A stretch of 64,000 bases of DNA from Climacium dendroides (lineage: Eukaryota; Streptophyta; Bryopsida; Hypnales; Climaciaceae), in contig CATNNA010000003.1 of NCBI GenBank assembly GCA_950106755.1, positions 1,713,001 through 1,777,000 of the forward strand. Reading direction: 5' to 3'. Shown piece by piece: positions 1 through 13,852 of the stretch (position 1 is the stretch's first letter; each line of letters opens with the position of its first letter). Both the position numbers and the translations under genes were made by a program. The notes beneath the pieces are model-generated. The model searched no databases. It saw nothing but the letters and a program-made list of their open reading frames with translations, and was not told the DNA's origin.

Positions 1-548
1 CAAACTATCTCCTATTGGCTTGCAAGAATACATGCCCGTCTCCAAAGACGTCCATAAAAACATAACTGCGTCACAAGGAACATCCCTCTAAACAAGAATT
101 TAGTATACAAAATAATGGAAAATGCAATCCATGCAACCACAAGGAAATGCCACATTAGATTTTTACGGAGTCTACATCAGAAGACACGCCACAAAGAAAA
201 TGTGGATGGAAAAAAAAACGACTTGGCACTGCTTGTACATGACTTGGTGACGTGGAGGTGACATATTGTCCACATGTTGTCCACGTGCCACCCTTTAGGC
301 ACTTGCAATAGTATTTTCCATTAGACATTAGAGAAAAACAAGCCCAAATTCTGCTCGTTTTTTGTATAATAGGGCACATTTTTTGCCCGTCTCTTTTGAA
401 GAATTTTGTGAAACATCAACATGGATTTTTTTGCGTTAGAAGTAATGCAATTCCACATTCTTTCTAACATAAAAAAAACATCAATTTCTTACAATAATGG
501 TAGCATATTACAGGTGTTTCAGAATCCACCTTTCATTGTTTTCAAGGA
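1..548. other. AT-rich flank, no gene seen
   Basis: No convincing coding sequence, RNA gene or repeat boundary is visible. Short open frames here lack codon structure or recognisable motifs. Sequence resembling the DUF7869 gene starts near 549, so this may be the decayed 5' part of that element. Confidence 0.5.
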
Positions 549-2547
549 TATGATGCTAGAGGTGAACAAGCTCAACCGCATGGAAATGTAGGTATATAAA
601 AGGCTCAAAAGCATATATTGCAAGCCATGGCAACGTTGAAGTGCATGCTTGAAAAGTCAACTGACCATATGCCACATTGCACGCATACTCTTTCTTTCAA
701 AGAGAAAATTGTATCAAAGGTTACTAGCCACCTTTATATGAAAAGAGACAATTCCTGAGGTCAACGTAGCAAATGTTGTTTTTGGATTGAAAGAAGTCTT
801 TCCTTTGAATATTAATAAAATCAAGAAATTAAATTTTTTTAAATACTCTATGAAAAAGGTCGGAGATAATTTTGCTCGATGTGTTGACTATGATAGATAT
901 TATGCACAAAGAAAGATCGCTACTATTGGATTACAATGGAAATGGAATCATCTACTAGGGAAACATGATGCATGTGCTTGAGTTCATCCAGACAAATATT
1001 ATGTAAACCATTATAGGTCAAGTGCCTACCCTCATGAATGCTTAACAATCATGCATAATAAAATGGAGAATGTGAAGACGGCATCTCCAGTATTCTCCCA
1101 TAAGAGCAAACAGCTCAACGTACTAACAAAGTTGCCAATATCAATAACTAAAATGATTGCTCATAGGCACAGTAACATGCGTTATGTGCATTATGGTATT
1201 GATATCTTCTTGCATGACTCAAACTACATAGTAGGGTCATTAACAAAGCTCTTGCAAAACTTTGAACTCCCTCTAAAATACTCTTCTCAAGAATTGTTTG
1301 TTAGATCAAGTTCTGCTCCTCAATTTGAAGTGGTTCTAAAAAGAGCAGAAATGTGTACATCATCATTTTGACCGCCGCTTGAAATTCTCGTTGGAGCGAC
1401 TCTTTTTCCTCCAGTTCTAAACATTCAAATGGACAATGTTGTAGGAAACAATAAGAATCGATATGTATTCATATTTTGGTCCCTTTTCATTGCAAAAAAA
1501 ATCTTCCAAGAGGTGTACGTGAATTTCATGTTGGTAGGTCACACTCATGACGACATCAACACATTATTTGGTAGATGGAGCATGCAATTAAAGAAGAAAA
1601 GATTTTCTACCATCCCAGCCCTCATAAAGTCCTTTATGGATGTGGATTTTGTGCCTACAATTCATCTCTTGATTGAAGAGGTACCTAATTTCAAAGCCTT
1701 CATATAAAGCTTGATATTAGAAGGAGATGAAGCACTTGTTGGACATCAATTCAAGTTTTACCTCAACCCTTTGGGTGTCCCAATTATGAAATACAAGAAG
1801 TATTGTACAGATAGTGACTAATTTCCCAAAGGAAGGGGGGGCAAATTGTGACAAAAAGACTCTGAAAGACGAAGTCTATGGCCTCATAGGGAGCCTATGC
1901 CTATTACCCACCTTCCAATGCAAGGCATAGACAACATCTCTAAAAGAATATCTAGGTTCATCAATTATTGGGAGGTATTATGCAATGAGAGTAGAGAGTA
2001 TAGAAGATGTTTCGAGCATTTGGTATTCTATTGGCGAGCAGTAATAGCATGCTTGTTGGATCCAATAGTGCCATTTGAGACATTGATGAAAGGCTTCTGG
2101 CCTTCTACCCAAATCGAAACAACCGCAAAAAATGAACTCAATGACATTGGCAAGGTTTATGAGGAATTTGCTGAATATGATGTTTCTGTAGGGCAACGTC
2201 ACAATCATTTGTTGCCATCTTTTCGAGTGGGGCGTAATGTTCAAAAAGACTTCTTTGTCACCCTTTGATTGATTGATGGTGATACAAAGCCCGTATGGAT
2301 TGCCAGAGCTTTGTTCGATCCTTTCACAAATCTAGAGCATTCAAATTATATCCTAATCCAATACTTTCGGCCAACAGCAAGAGGGCAAGATATTCAAGAA
2401 TTCTACATTGATTGGGACTCTACGAAGGGATTGTATTGGAAAATAGATGAGACTCAAGAACCTATTTGGGAGGTTACAAATTCTCTCATCACGGCATGCA
2501 GATCCAAGGTTAAAAAGGATACAATACAATGTGTAGAATCCCTATAG
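549..2547 (+). pseudogene. Decayed DUF7869 transposase-like gene (copy E)
   Basis: Pieces in this stretch match, in order, residues from about 280 to the C terminus of the better-preserved copy at 34452-37262. They include a block with H-N-V-G, the KVGDNFARC block, a region with HNKMENVKTASPVFSH, the block DNVVGNNKNR, and the family hallmark VGHTHDDINTLFGRWS near 1530-1580. The frame is broken by TGA and TAA stops and shifts (stops end pieces near 981, 1371, 1707 and 2268), so no protein can be made. DUF7869 proteins look like RNase H-fold transposases of DNA elements; that role is inference. The N-terminal third is missing or unrecognisable. The C-terminal domain after 2269 ends near 2547, as in the other copies. 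Confidence 0.8.
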
Positions 2548-4164
2548 CTTAGGTTGAGGTCATCACTAGAAGTTTGTCTTCGTATAATTTTGATTGAGCA
2601 TGAACCGAGTATTTTGGAGGGGCTTTATAGTATTTGAAACTAGATTTCATAGTTAGTATTCTATAGTAATGTTATTCATAACCATGGACAATTTTATATG
2701 ACTTATAATTGCGTAGTATAGAATAGATGGTGTGGATTGGAATATTATGATTAGATTTAAAGATTTGTATTTTATATTTTGCATGTAGTTATTTGCATAG
2801 CAAATGCACTTACTTATAGTATTTAATATATTCACAATTACATTATCTATGTGATATTGTGTATGTTGGTGTCATTTCATTATTAATTCATTTTGTAAAT
2901 AATTGTCTTTTGAAAATATAATTATATGAGTGAAAAAAAATGGTAGTGGATAAGACCACTTTTTATTTTGTTAACATGTAAAGCACTTGTCACAATTTTG
3001 GATAGGAGGCTAGTTGATTATTACAACTTTCCTACCTATAGAGCTCACTAAGCAGCACCAAATCATGTATACTTCCTAACCGCTCATACAAATTCCACGG
3101 GAATCAAACTCGGACCAGTTGAATGCGATAAATAGCTTCTTACAACCAATTATTCAGATCATGACTTGGTGTTCAGCAAAGACTAGTCATCGCATTTATA
3201 TAAGAAATGACTATTATCACTTGAACCATTAATTTCCTCGAGACACCCAAATTATATGGAATTGTCAATTTAATAGAAGTTGCAGCTAAAAAAATAAAAA
3301 ATTGAGTTCCCTTCAACTTAAAATCTTAAATTCTTTTCAAGTTGGATTCAATTTATTTTTTACATATATAGTATGTCCTTTGTAGTTATTTGTGAACTTC
3401 ATGTTATGTTTTGATATAGAAATTTGATGTACAACTTCCAATGGGTTCATCATATGCATGAACACTTTGATTTGACATTGTCAAATAAGTGGACATTCAA
3501 TGCAAGTGGACACTACATTTTATATGCTATATTGTCAAACTCAAACACAATGTTGTATTTTAGGCCTTATATATGCAATTTAGAAGTAGACATCTATAAA
3601 TTTTAATATAGATTTGACAATGGAAGGTTAGTAATGGAAGGGACAATTGGAGGGTTTTTTAAAGTGAACTTTCACTTTAGCTTTTAATTTTCTAACATTT
3701 ATTTAAAGAAAATAAATTAGATTTTTATATATTAATAATATTGAGGCTTGAGAATTGAAGGTGTAATGAATTTACATAAGTAATTATAGTGGTATTTGTT
3801 GTTATCTATATAGCAAGTGTTATTAAAAAAACAATTTCATTTGGCTATAGTCACTAGATTGGATATTTTAATTGCAATTTTGTAGTCATGTTTATTTTTG
3901 GTTCTTCCATGAACATTTAATACAACTAGAAAGCCTTTGATTTTAAAGACCAATTTCAAACTTCTTATTTTTGGTAGCATGCCTATCATATTTGGTACAC
4001 TTGCATTCTTGAAGTTCTTGAGTTGTTTTTTACAACTTTCAAAAGACGTTTTGAAATACTAAATTTTAGTGGTGTTTTCATTTGTAGTACATTATGGCAT
4101 AGTGTTTTCATTTGTAATGCATTCAAAGTATTTAGAGCATGGATAGTAGATCATAGTAGATAAT
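2548..4164. other. 3' tail of copy E and unassigned AT-rich DNA
   Basis: Positions 2900-3180 are diverged but collinear with the tail downstream of the DUF7869 gene in element A (37500-37760), including the tRNA-like inverted repeat listed separately. From about 3200 to 4164 I see AT-rich sequence without a gene. Confidence 0.55.
3057..3170 (-). repeat. Decayed tRNA-like inverted repeat downstream of copy E
   Basis: An 11-bp arm ACCAAATCATG (3057-3067) pairs, with one mismatch, with CATGACTTGGT (3160-3170). Between them, on the minus strand, is a decayed version of the Pol III box B/T-arm sequence that is perfect in the copies at 37635-37748 and 51079-51197. Finding it in the same place after a distantly related gene suggests it is an old, integral part of the element or an ancestral SINE insertion. 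Confidence 0.5.
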
Positions 4165-6858
4165 ATGGGAAAGTCCATTTTATGGATTACAAAGTTTGCA
4201 ATTGAAAAAAGGCGTTATTGGGTTGCTCTGGGTTATTCATATGAAGCTATTGAAAGTGTCTTTGGTACCATTGATGGAAGAATACATGTAGCAGAGACCA
4301 ACACTGGAAATGCATATGAAAAGTACAAATTGAGGAAGAAGCTTTTGATGGTACCGATTCCACCAAAGCTCTCTTTAGTTGTTTATCCTATGCATGGTTT
4401 GAAAACATTGGAGAAATTTTGGACAAGCATGCCTGAGGAAGTAAAGGGTCAAAAAAAAACATCAATTCAAAAATTCAAAGAATTGACCCTTGAATAAGCG
4501 TTTGATGTATGTGCTTGATATATAGATATTCAAAAGTATAAAGAGTTGCAAAATAGTGATCCTCAAGTTGTCAAAGAGTAGTCACCCTCCATGGAACTAG
4601 AAGACACAAATGCATTTTATTGGGGTTTTGCAGCTCCTCTAAATGTGAATTGGATTTCGTCAGCTGAACAGAACCAGAAGTGGGTTTTTGTTGAAGCAAA
4701 AATTGCAGTTAATGTAGATGAGGAGAGTGTTTCCGAAAGACAAAGAATACATCGTTAGCGCCTCCTATTTGTACCAACAGATGCTAAAGTTGAGCCTTTA
4801 GAAGAGAATGAAACTAAAAGACATGAGGAAGTGTTCATATAAGAAAGTGCACCAATTATGCCACCATTAGTGAAGATGGAGGTTGGAGAGGTATCATTGC
4901 AACCCTAGCAGATTGCATCTCAAACTACTAGACCAGATCAAAAAATATATGTTACTGAACTTCAAAATGAAGCTGAAGTTGGCATAGAGTTCTAATGACT
5001 ATCACCAAAGTTAGTTTAGGGACAAGACCTCTACGAGTGGGCTCTGGAAAGCAAATATGTAGGTCAAGTATTAGAGTGGCTTATATGAATGTTACAAGAT
5101 TTAACATTGGTCTTGTACAGGGTGTTGGTATAGAAAGTGGTCAAACTCAAGTACAACACCATTTTGGAATGGAGGAGAGCCAAGAAGAACAACAAGGCCA
5201 TCATACCTTGAGAACTGGTTCACAAGAAGAGCAAAGCATTCGCACTCATTTTGCAATTCAAAGACATTGTTAGAGAGTAGCCATGCAAGGACCTCCTCCA
5301 CAAGGCAATGATGGCAAAGATATAGTTGTTGATGATGAATCTTCAAAGCGGGAACCTGAGCAAAGATCTAGAAATATATTTGTGAGAAGTGTAACGAAAC
5401 CACTTGTGGTTTTTTAATATAGAGAATGCAAAGACGAATCATAGGGCACTAATGGAATGACGAGTGAACAAATTGTATGAGCATTTCAAGAAACTAGAAG
5501 TTGATGGAATTAGTGCAATCACACTTTATCCTATTGCATATCACTATGATAATGTCAACGAAGAAGGGGAGACAGAGGTGGTTGAGGTTTTTTTCAGTCA
5601 AGAAGGTACTGCACAAAAATTTGAAGTGGCATTTTTAAAGCATTTCCATGTAGATGCATCTCTTTCAAGTAGTTTGGTCGGAAAAAGATGGTTGCAAAAC
5701 AATATTGTGTAGGAGTTTGTGGATGAATAACATATTGTAGATGCTTATAATAAGCCAAACAGGAGAATAAAGAGGATAAATAATCCAATGAAGAGTACCT
5801 CAAACATTTTGAGAAATGAAAAAACAAAGTTCACGGTCTACAATAATTCACAATATTATATCAAAACGTCATGTAGAATAAATGCAAGGGAGTTTGATTG
5901 GACATTCTTCATCACATTCTACAAAAACTTAATTAAGTTGTGTGATATTTGAAAACCGTGTGGCAATCCTAGTATTGCTACTAGAGTTGATGATGCTTAT
6001 AAAGCAAAAATATTGACAATGGTAGCAAGTGCATTACATTGGAGTCAGAACTTGCCAAAACATATGTCACTAGGAGAGTTATTAAAGAAGATAACCAACT
6101 ACACACATCATACTTGGAATAAAGATGAGGAGTCATATCAAGTAATGTTGCAAGTGTATAAAGATTATGAAGAAAGAAAGTTGTTTTTTAGCAAGAAGGA
6201 TGAGGATAAATGGAAGAAAATGGCGAGGGAACTGAATCTTGATGTCATTGTGGATGTAAATCCAAATAGGAAGAGGATGGAGAAAACTTGGTTAAGGCCT
6301 TTGAGTAGAGTCTCAAAGGAATATTATTTATGTTTGGTGAAACAAATTGTTGCAAAAGATGTAGTAGACGGGAGGTGAGGTTCACAACAATATTATTTCA
6401 ATAATGGATCTATTCCAAATCTTACCAAAGATATAATAGTATATACCATGGATCATTTACAATGGAAGGATGCAGTTAGAAATCAAATTTGTTTCTTAAT
6501 GGTGCAAGTAGGGAATGATGATTTACATAGTGGTGACTAAAGTTTGGGCTCTAGAAATACTGATGTAGAAAGTGATGCCTAAGGAAACAAAATAGATTTG
6601 GTAGAAATGGAAGAAGATCCTGATTTTGTTCCTTCAAAAATCACTGAGGATGTAGAGAATGTAGGTCAAAAAGATGTTGAAGTTGATGAGGGAGAAATCG
6701 AAAATGCACTAGCCTTAAAGGCATCCATGTTTGCATTTTCAACATTTAACGTGTTGGAATCCATGAGCTTGTTCACAGATGAAGACAAATATTTCTATGA
6801 TAGGGAGCACATGCAATATGTTCAAACTAGTCAAGAGGGACATTATGTTTTCAACTAA
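4165..6858 (+). pseudogene. Unidentified gene relic, single reading frame with many stops
   Basis: Four open stretches (4165-4497, 5464-5712, 6013-6378, 6598-6858) share one reading frame. The sequence between them in that frame still reads as protein apart from TAA, TAG and TGA stops, most simply explained as a once-continuous ORF of about 900 codons. The N-terminal piece contains FGTIDGRIHVAETNTGNAYE. Later pieces are rich in Lys and Glu, with an acidic C-terminal part (EEDPDFVPSKITEDVENVG). I do not recognise the family. The first ATG considered is at 4165, but upstream exons cannot be excluded. It lies between two decayed transposon genes and may itself be mobile-element derived. Confidence 0.5.
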
Positions 6859-8318
6859 GTTAGTTCCATCTTTGAAGGACCTAATCTGTCGCCAACTTTA
6901 TCAGAGGGAGTATCAATGCTCGTTGCAAGTGCCATGGTAGATAGGGCGTTGCAATATGCCTCACTTCCCTAATATCTCCAATGGATGAACCAAATTCATA
7001 TGAAGAAATAGAAGGAGTTGATAGAAGAAAAGAAGAAACTCTAACGCAATCATCTACAAGAGTGTTGGAGACAACAAATGGAATAATGCCATAATAAGCA
7101 AAGTAGTAATATGTATGATAGTAGTGTAGGGTACGTGGGAGTGTAGACATTGTATGCTAGTCATGAAGATGTTTGTAGATTTTGGAGTGCATGTTATTTT
7201 TTTGTGTGAAGTGTAATTTAGGAATGTGAAGGTAGTAGACATACCTTCAATGTCGTTTTGTTTTATTAAATATATATTTCAATGCTTGCATTGATTATTG
7301 TACTACATGTGATATGGATATAATAAATGGTATAATATTAATATGAAAGCAATAAATAGTATTAGAAGATGTATATATGAAAATTAAAAAAATGATTGAG
7401 ATGAAGAAAGCATATGATTTATACTTGTTTTGTTAAAAAAAACACCAAAACTGCATCCCCATAGAAAAGTCACGTGTACAAGTGAAGTATTGCACGATTT
7501 AAAGAAAAAAGATGTTTTTGAAAAAGTAAGGGGTACCCTACTTTCCCAAAAACACTTTGCTAGCGAATAGTTGTGTGTATGATCATTACACTTGGCTAAG
7601 TGCAAAAATGTCTAATTCAGCATTTTTTATATCCTAGTAGAATAGGTCATTCAAGCCTATTAACCCCTTAACACTCTGACATCCAAAATCTAGATGATAG
7701 ATACAGAGTTTCTAGGGACTTTTTTAACCATACAACTTTGCATTCATCAAAGCTAATGTTGACTCTAAAAAACACATTTTGAATGATGAATTTGATGAAA
7801 TTAAGATAAATTATATATATTTATGCAAAAACTTTCAAAAATTCAAGAAAAGAATCAAGCATTAAGGGTTTAAGCACCGGCAAACAAACTGTACTGGATA
7901 TGATTCACTACTCTACTTTCATATCTTCCGATTCACTTTGAGACTCATTTTCCAGGTTTTCAATTGTAGCTCTCGGGATACCTTTTGCATTGAGTTTCAA
8001 AACAATGGTCCACTTTATTTAAAACTTAACCACCACTGCAACATCTGTGATGTGATATATTTTCATGTACATTACATGGTTCATCAATGTTTAGTTTACA
8101 AGGTCTGCTAATGAAAGCATCACTTACCGTGATGGAACATGGAACAATGTGGACAGTGTTAGAAATGCTTAGATGAAGTGTTCTCATAAGTCCTGAGCAG
8201 CTTCGTCAGATCGAAGAATCAGGGATAGAAATCCTAACTACAGGATTGGGTTTTGCTGGGCTTCACCAGCATATTTGACGACATTACAACGTGACAAAGT
8301 AAATTACACCCAGATTAT
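6859..8318. other. No gene seen; 3' flank of the ABCG gene
   Basis: AT-rich sequence with no supported coding region. The part from about 8050 to 8318 probably holds the 3' UTR of the minus-strand ABCG gene, because it directly follows its stop codon. Confidence 0.45.
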
Positions 8319-10802
8319 TCAGTGCCTCTGGTTCTGAGCTTTGCCAAGCACAAAATAGAATAGTATCCGGTATACTACTCCAAACATTATCGTGATGACC
8401 AGATTGGTCCACTTGCCTAATTTCGTGATATCTTGGTTTTTGAGAACAGCTATGCCATCCATGATACAGGTCGAGCCATCCAAGGTTGAGTAAGGTGTAC
8501 TAGACAGCACATCAGCCTTCAGAGTGTCCAGGACTTCATCGACAAGCGTCTCCGATATGTATGGTGCTAGAGGAGTGTTTGTGAAGATCTGACCTGCACT
8601 CAGAAAGAACACCAAGGTTTAATTTCGATAACACATATTCTAGAAATTCTATGAACTGTGGAACTGAACTTGACATGTTCGCTTCTGTTAGCCAACATCG
8701 AAGCAAATATTACTCTACTACAGTACACATCATTTTGGGAGCAGGTCTTCATTACCTGCGCTTTCGTAGCACGTGGTGGCACTTGACCTCATGAGCTCAT
8801 TGCGAACTACAGCTTCATATGGATACTTGATTAACGATAGGTAGTGGAACCAAATCCAGTAATTCGGAATTCTGTCTCTCGTTCTGAAGAAGCCGCTTAG
8901 AAGAAGAAAGTATGCAAGGACGGCTACAACAATGGTGTAACCCAAGATTATGTTCGGAATGATTGCTGAAAGGAACGTAGCAAATGAGTTACCGGCCCAG
9001 AAAGAGGCCCAAATGATGAGGAAAAAAAAGCAGAACCCACTGAATCCGCCGGCCAAACCAACGGCCCAGAAGGTGGTCACAGCAAATGCGAAGGATAGTA
9101 ACCCCAGAAAGGGAATGTAGATTAAAGAATTGGCAAGCACGTAAGACGATTTGCGATATGAGTTGTGTGCCGTCTCTCGAATGAAGATGTAGCGCTCCTG
9201 AAGGAAGATTGGCAGTGTGTCCACACAGGAATAATACGAGAAAGTCATTGCGAAAGTAAAGAATCCGAGACGCTCCTGGAGTCCCTTTGGTGTGTGATCC
9301 AGCCGCCAGAAAATGGTTGCCAGGAGGATACCAGAGATAGTGACGGTGCCCAACCTCGTGTAGAAGAGTTCAGGAGTCCTGCGGATATTAGTAATACATC
9401 TCCATGTGAGAAACTTGATTTCCTCACTTCTTGTGTTGGCAAATTTTAGAACCAGCGTAGTGCCGTCATTGCAATGCTCGACATAGCCAGAGGTTGCCAT
9501 CAATCTGCCCTTAGATATGCTGGCTGCTATTGCACCCGCTACTCCCGTGGGCGTAGCGGGATGACGCTTCACTTGCATTAATGCCGACGACTCTATCGCA
9601 CGAAGATTATTGTAGGCGCTCGTCACTTTGTACCGACTCACAAGTGGCCTGATGCCTTCCGGCATGGAGTTCAGAATTTGAATTAGGTCAATGGCGAACT
9701 CAGCCGCATTTCCATGCGAGGAGGGAATAGGATACCCATGGTTGAATGCGGTAAAGTATGCTGTTAGATCCCTAGGATGACCCATGTAGATCATCTGGCC
9801 GTTAGCGAGAATTAGCAGGTTATCGATGAGACCCAAGATTCTGTCGCTAGGCTGATGTACAGAGAAGATTACAATGCTGCCCATCTCTGCAATGTGTTTG
9901 AGCGTTTCGACGACCATGAAGGCACTTGAAGAATCAAGGCCCGATGTCGGTTCGTCGAGAAATAAAAGCAAAGGGCCATGTACTATGTCAATTCCGATAG
10001 AGACTCGGCGCCTCTCACCTCCTGAAACACCTCTGTGTGACTCATCTCCGATGATAGTATCCGCAACTTTTCCTAATCCCAGCTGCCGAATCATGCTGTT
10101 GACCCTCTCAACCTTTGCATCCTCCCCGTGACTCGCTGGGAGGCGCACGTTGGCTGCAAACATTAGCGTCTCCTTCACCGTCAGCATGGGAAACAGCAGA
10201 TCGTCTTGCATTACATACGCAGAGATGTTTCGGAGTAAATCGGGATCAACTTCTTGGCCGTTTAACGTAATGCTTCCCTTCATACTCTTTCTGTCTATTC
10301 TTTGAGCTAATGCGTCAATCAAGGTTGACTTCCCAGAACCGCTGGGTCCCATCACAGCCAGAATCTCGCCATCCTTGGCCTTGCCAGAAATCCCCTGCAA
10401 TAAGTTGTGCGTCACAGATTCTTGTCTCCGAGGAAGATTCTCTTCATCTTCATTACCGTAACGCGAGAAGCTAGCATATGCCCATTTTAGAGAATCCCAT
10501 TCAAATTTCTTCTTGCTAATCACTGTGTATGTAAGGTCACGAAACTCGAGCCAAATGTCAAGGTTAACCTGTGTCGAGGTCGATTCTGGCGTCCCAGAAA
10601 CGACTGTGACCTCGTTGATCAGGATTTTACTACCAGTAACGGCATTCATACCACTACTGTTTACATTCTGCCCCTTCACTATGACGTTCCGTGCAGCAGG
10701 CTCCTCGGGCTTGCTGCAAGGACAATTCCTAGCTAGCAGTTGAGTCTGCAGAGGCACTGCGAGATCCAAGGCGCCATGGCTTCCTGAGGACGTACACTTC
10801 AT
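8319..10802 (-). CDS. ABCG half-size ABC transporter (WBC type), two exons
   Basis: Membrane ATP-binding cassette exporter with an ATPase domain first and a transmembrane domain second, as in ABCG half-transporters that work as dimers. Numbering from the ATG at 10802: Walker A GPSGSGKST about 152-160, Q-loop in YVMQDD about 199, signature VSGGE 259-263, Walker B LFLDE ending at 284, H-loop His about 316. Several hydrophobic helices follow. The sequence resembles the plant clade of Arabidopsis ABCG1/2/6/20, known for lipid-polymer (suberin, pollen wall) precursor export; the substrate here is inference. Exon 1 is 10802-8756 and exon 2 is 8593-8319. The intron 8755-8594 has GTAATG donor and TGCAG acceptor, and splicing keeps frame through CYESA-GQIF into the final helix and the extracellular loop. 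Predicted length is about 773 residues, with all catalytic motifs intact. The frame stays open upstream to about 10883 without another ATG, so an upstream exon is possible. It is the only apparently functional host gene here. Confidence 0.9.
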
Positions 10803-12054
10803 AATACTCGATGATTTTGCAATGGTCAGTGCCAGAATATTTCTCAAGAGTCTCACTTCTGATTCCCAGATGATTGGACACAAACAAGTGTCGATGATTT
10901 CACAGATTCAGAACACGAGGTGAACAATTCCTGTCTTACAGAAATGGTACACTAAAACGACGCGAGAAAACAGCGAACGGGCCATCAACCAGGATAAGGC
11001 AGGCCACTTGAGTGTTCAACAGACTGCACAGTGTTGCGCTGACATGGAGAAGGAAGGAAGGCTCTCGAGGAGTGATAAGTGATAAAGAAATGGCAAGCAA
11101 AAAAATTGTCCCCCGATGATTGGTAGAATGCCGATGATCAACAAGAACAACCAATCTCGATAAGAATTGCATACAACAAGTGTGCGAGTTTGCTATGCGA
11201 ATCTGATTGAGGTAGATCAACCTATTATCACACATATTTGCTATCTAGGCACTGTGGAGAAGTTATTTTTCAACTCATACACTTATCCAGAGATTGAAAA
11301 GTTTGAGAGAAGTCATTTGCAAGTAGAATGAAGACATTTTGACACAATATTCATTTTTGGTGATTTTTCAAAATTTGTTGGGACTAAATTGGAAAAGCAT
11401 GGATACTCATGCTAAACCATGTGCTAACGTGTTCCTTTCCCAAGTGCATTGTCATGATGCTAAAGAATTGCTAAGATTGTGGTAATAGATGGGTGATTGA
11501 TGCAAATGGGAGAGTTTAGTAGATGTTAGAATTGGATCATTGATAACATTGGATTGTTCTATATCATGACCAATTATAGTGTAAAGCCTTGCCCCAAGGG
11601 CATATTACAATGACAAATGCAAGGTGGAGGGTAGAGCTTGATATTCAAGACCAATTACTTGTAATAAGGCTAAGAAGCAAGGCATCTTGTTATGTTAATT
11701 ATGAAAGAATAAGAGCTATCACCAAGGTACTTTGTCAAAAATGATCTAATTTATGAATAAATAGATGCATTCCCTCATTTCTAAAGTAATCTTTAAAGTC
11801 ATTCATTGGCCATTTTGGGCCTCTACAACCTTTTTAAATCAAACATTTTCAAATTTTTTTGGGATGAAAATCCTATCTCTTTGATTCATGGCTATAGTGT
11901 TATTACACTACATTATTATAAGTAGGAAATTTATAAAAAGTACTTAGTAGTGGGAACACCCTTCACTAACATTAGTCATTTGCAACCCTTTAAAAAAATG
12001 ATTTTTAAAAATATAGAGAATATAAAACAAACACAAATAAAGGCAATTGTGAGC
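10803..12054. other. Upstream region of the ABCG gene, no gene seen
   Basis: Expected to contain the promoter and 5' UTR of the minus-strand transporter gene. I could not identify a convincing TATA box. From about 11250 on the sequence is AT-rich with no coding signal. Confidence 0.4.
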
Positions 12055-12992
12055 ACAAATAAAACAAGGTCATATTTGTTAAAATGAGACAAACTAGCAT
12101 CTCATTTTAATTCCATTTTAGATTTAGAATAAAACAAGTATTCATTAAATTGACACACTTCAATAAATCAAGACTTAGAATTGTCAATATACTTATTTAT
12201 TTCTTTTGCTAGTACTTAATTAAGTATTTGAAATGAACAATTAACATTTGGATTTTTTTATTTCATTATAAATATAGAAGTAAAATTACACAATGAGATA
12301 TTTCTTTCAATTGAGACTTATATGTGTCAAAATACTAATCTATAGATTTCTGATATTAAACTTTTACATGAAATAGATGTGTACCAAAGAAATGAAAAAG
12401 AAAAGATACAAAATGCACTATATGAAAATGCAATAATCATAAGGAAAAAAATCTATTAATAGATATCAACATTGCTATATAGCCACAATATCATAATAGA
12501 ATCAACACAACATATATATGCAAACATCTCAAAACATCTAAATGCAAAAGTACATTCTATTTGAATCCTGCAAAGAATAATCTACTAACATAACTACAAA
12601 TTATTCATTGGCTTCTATTGAAGATTCATTTTAAGTTGCTGGAATCAAGCATAATTGTTGCCATTGATAAATTGATGATATTAATTTGTGGTTTTGAAAT
12701 TGTATTTATTATAATAACATGAAGTTGTTCTTCAATATCTTTTTTTCCATGTAGCTTCTAAGCCATTACAATATAGTTTGTGTTTGATTAGTTTGGAGAT
12801 ATTACCTAATCCTTGTGCCACACATTCTTTTCTTTTGTATCTCATCTAACATACATATCCATATTGATGTAATGAACCTCAAGTAGGCAACTAATATTGG
12901 AATAAGATCAAATGAATAAGCCTTGGATTGAGATTCAAATTTTTAAGTGCTTTGGCAAGCCAAAACAACTTTGGATCATCATTATTTAGTAG
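12055..12992 (-). pseudogene. Relic of a D-type DUF7869 gene, 3' end and tail
   Basis: Read on the minus strand, about 12992-12650 aligns collinearly with the C-terminal coding part of the relic at 48762-50843. For example, a decayed block near 12850 matches MDTYVGWDTKTGNVW. The non-coding tail 12650-12055 matches 48760-48235, including the shared stretch around ATAACCACAATATCAT. The reading frame is broken by several stops and small indels. Upstream coding sequence is lost beyond 12992. It shows that the D lineage is a separate, older family from the A/C lineage. Confidence 0.65.
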
Positions 12993-13852
12993 GATACAAA
13001 ATTCAAGGTTTTTTTTCAAGAATTTGTTTAAATTTGAACACTTCTAGAAATCTGTAGATGAAAGTAATTATATATTTCAAAAGTATCCCAAGGCGTTATT
13101 CCAATGTCAAAAACTGTTGATGTAAGTGGTACTATAAGTGGGACCCTATTCAATAATACTATTAATGTTAATTTAAAAACAATTATACTTTATAAAAAAT
13201 TAAAGCTTAACATTGTACTCCTAAATTTTTTGGTCTTCAAGCCTCACATTCTAGTGTTAGTCACAAATGACACATAGTACTTGGTTTTTAATAAAACATG
13301 CAACAATAGTCAATGACTTTCACTCAACAAACATGAAATAAGGTTGTAGAGTTGTAGGATTCTAAAATATAGGGTTCTTATTTAGGTTCTACGAATTAGG
13401 ATTCATTTAAAGTTTAAGGTCTAAAGGTTCAGTGTTTAAGGTGTATATTATTTTCTTCATATTGTAAATAGAACTCCTTAACTAATTCAATTTGAGCATT
13501 AGATGAGTGAAATCTATAGATAAGTAATTAGGGCATGAAAATGCTATTAAAATATTTGAAACTATTTTGAATTAAAAAATAATAAAAACATTTCATTACA
13601 AATATACATATACAATCAAATAAAATAACGCATGGATACCTTCAATGAGGTTGTTGGTTTGTTGTTTTGTTTTATTTGTTAAAATGAGATCTTCAGAGTC
13701 ATCCACTCGGGGGGTGCAATTAGTTTTACTACAACAAACTACATGCGAACAAGTGGTTTCTAATAAACTATAATTTTAACTTCAAATTTTGAGCATTGTT
13801 TACTAATGACTATAAATTCTACTTCCAAAATTTCAAACTCAAATAAAATATG
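12993..13852. other. Unassigned AT-rich DNA
   Basis: No gene, RNA or clear repeat seen. It is the left flank of the old LTR that starts at 13853. Confidence 0.4.

Noticed and set aside
9165..10743. Plus-strand frames inside the ABCG gene
   Set aside because: Shadow frames opposite a well-supported coding exon.
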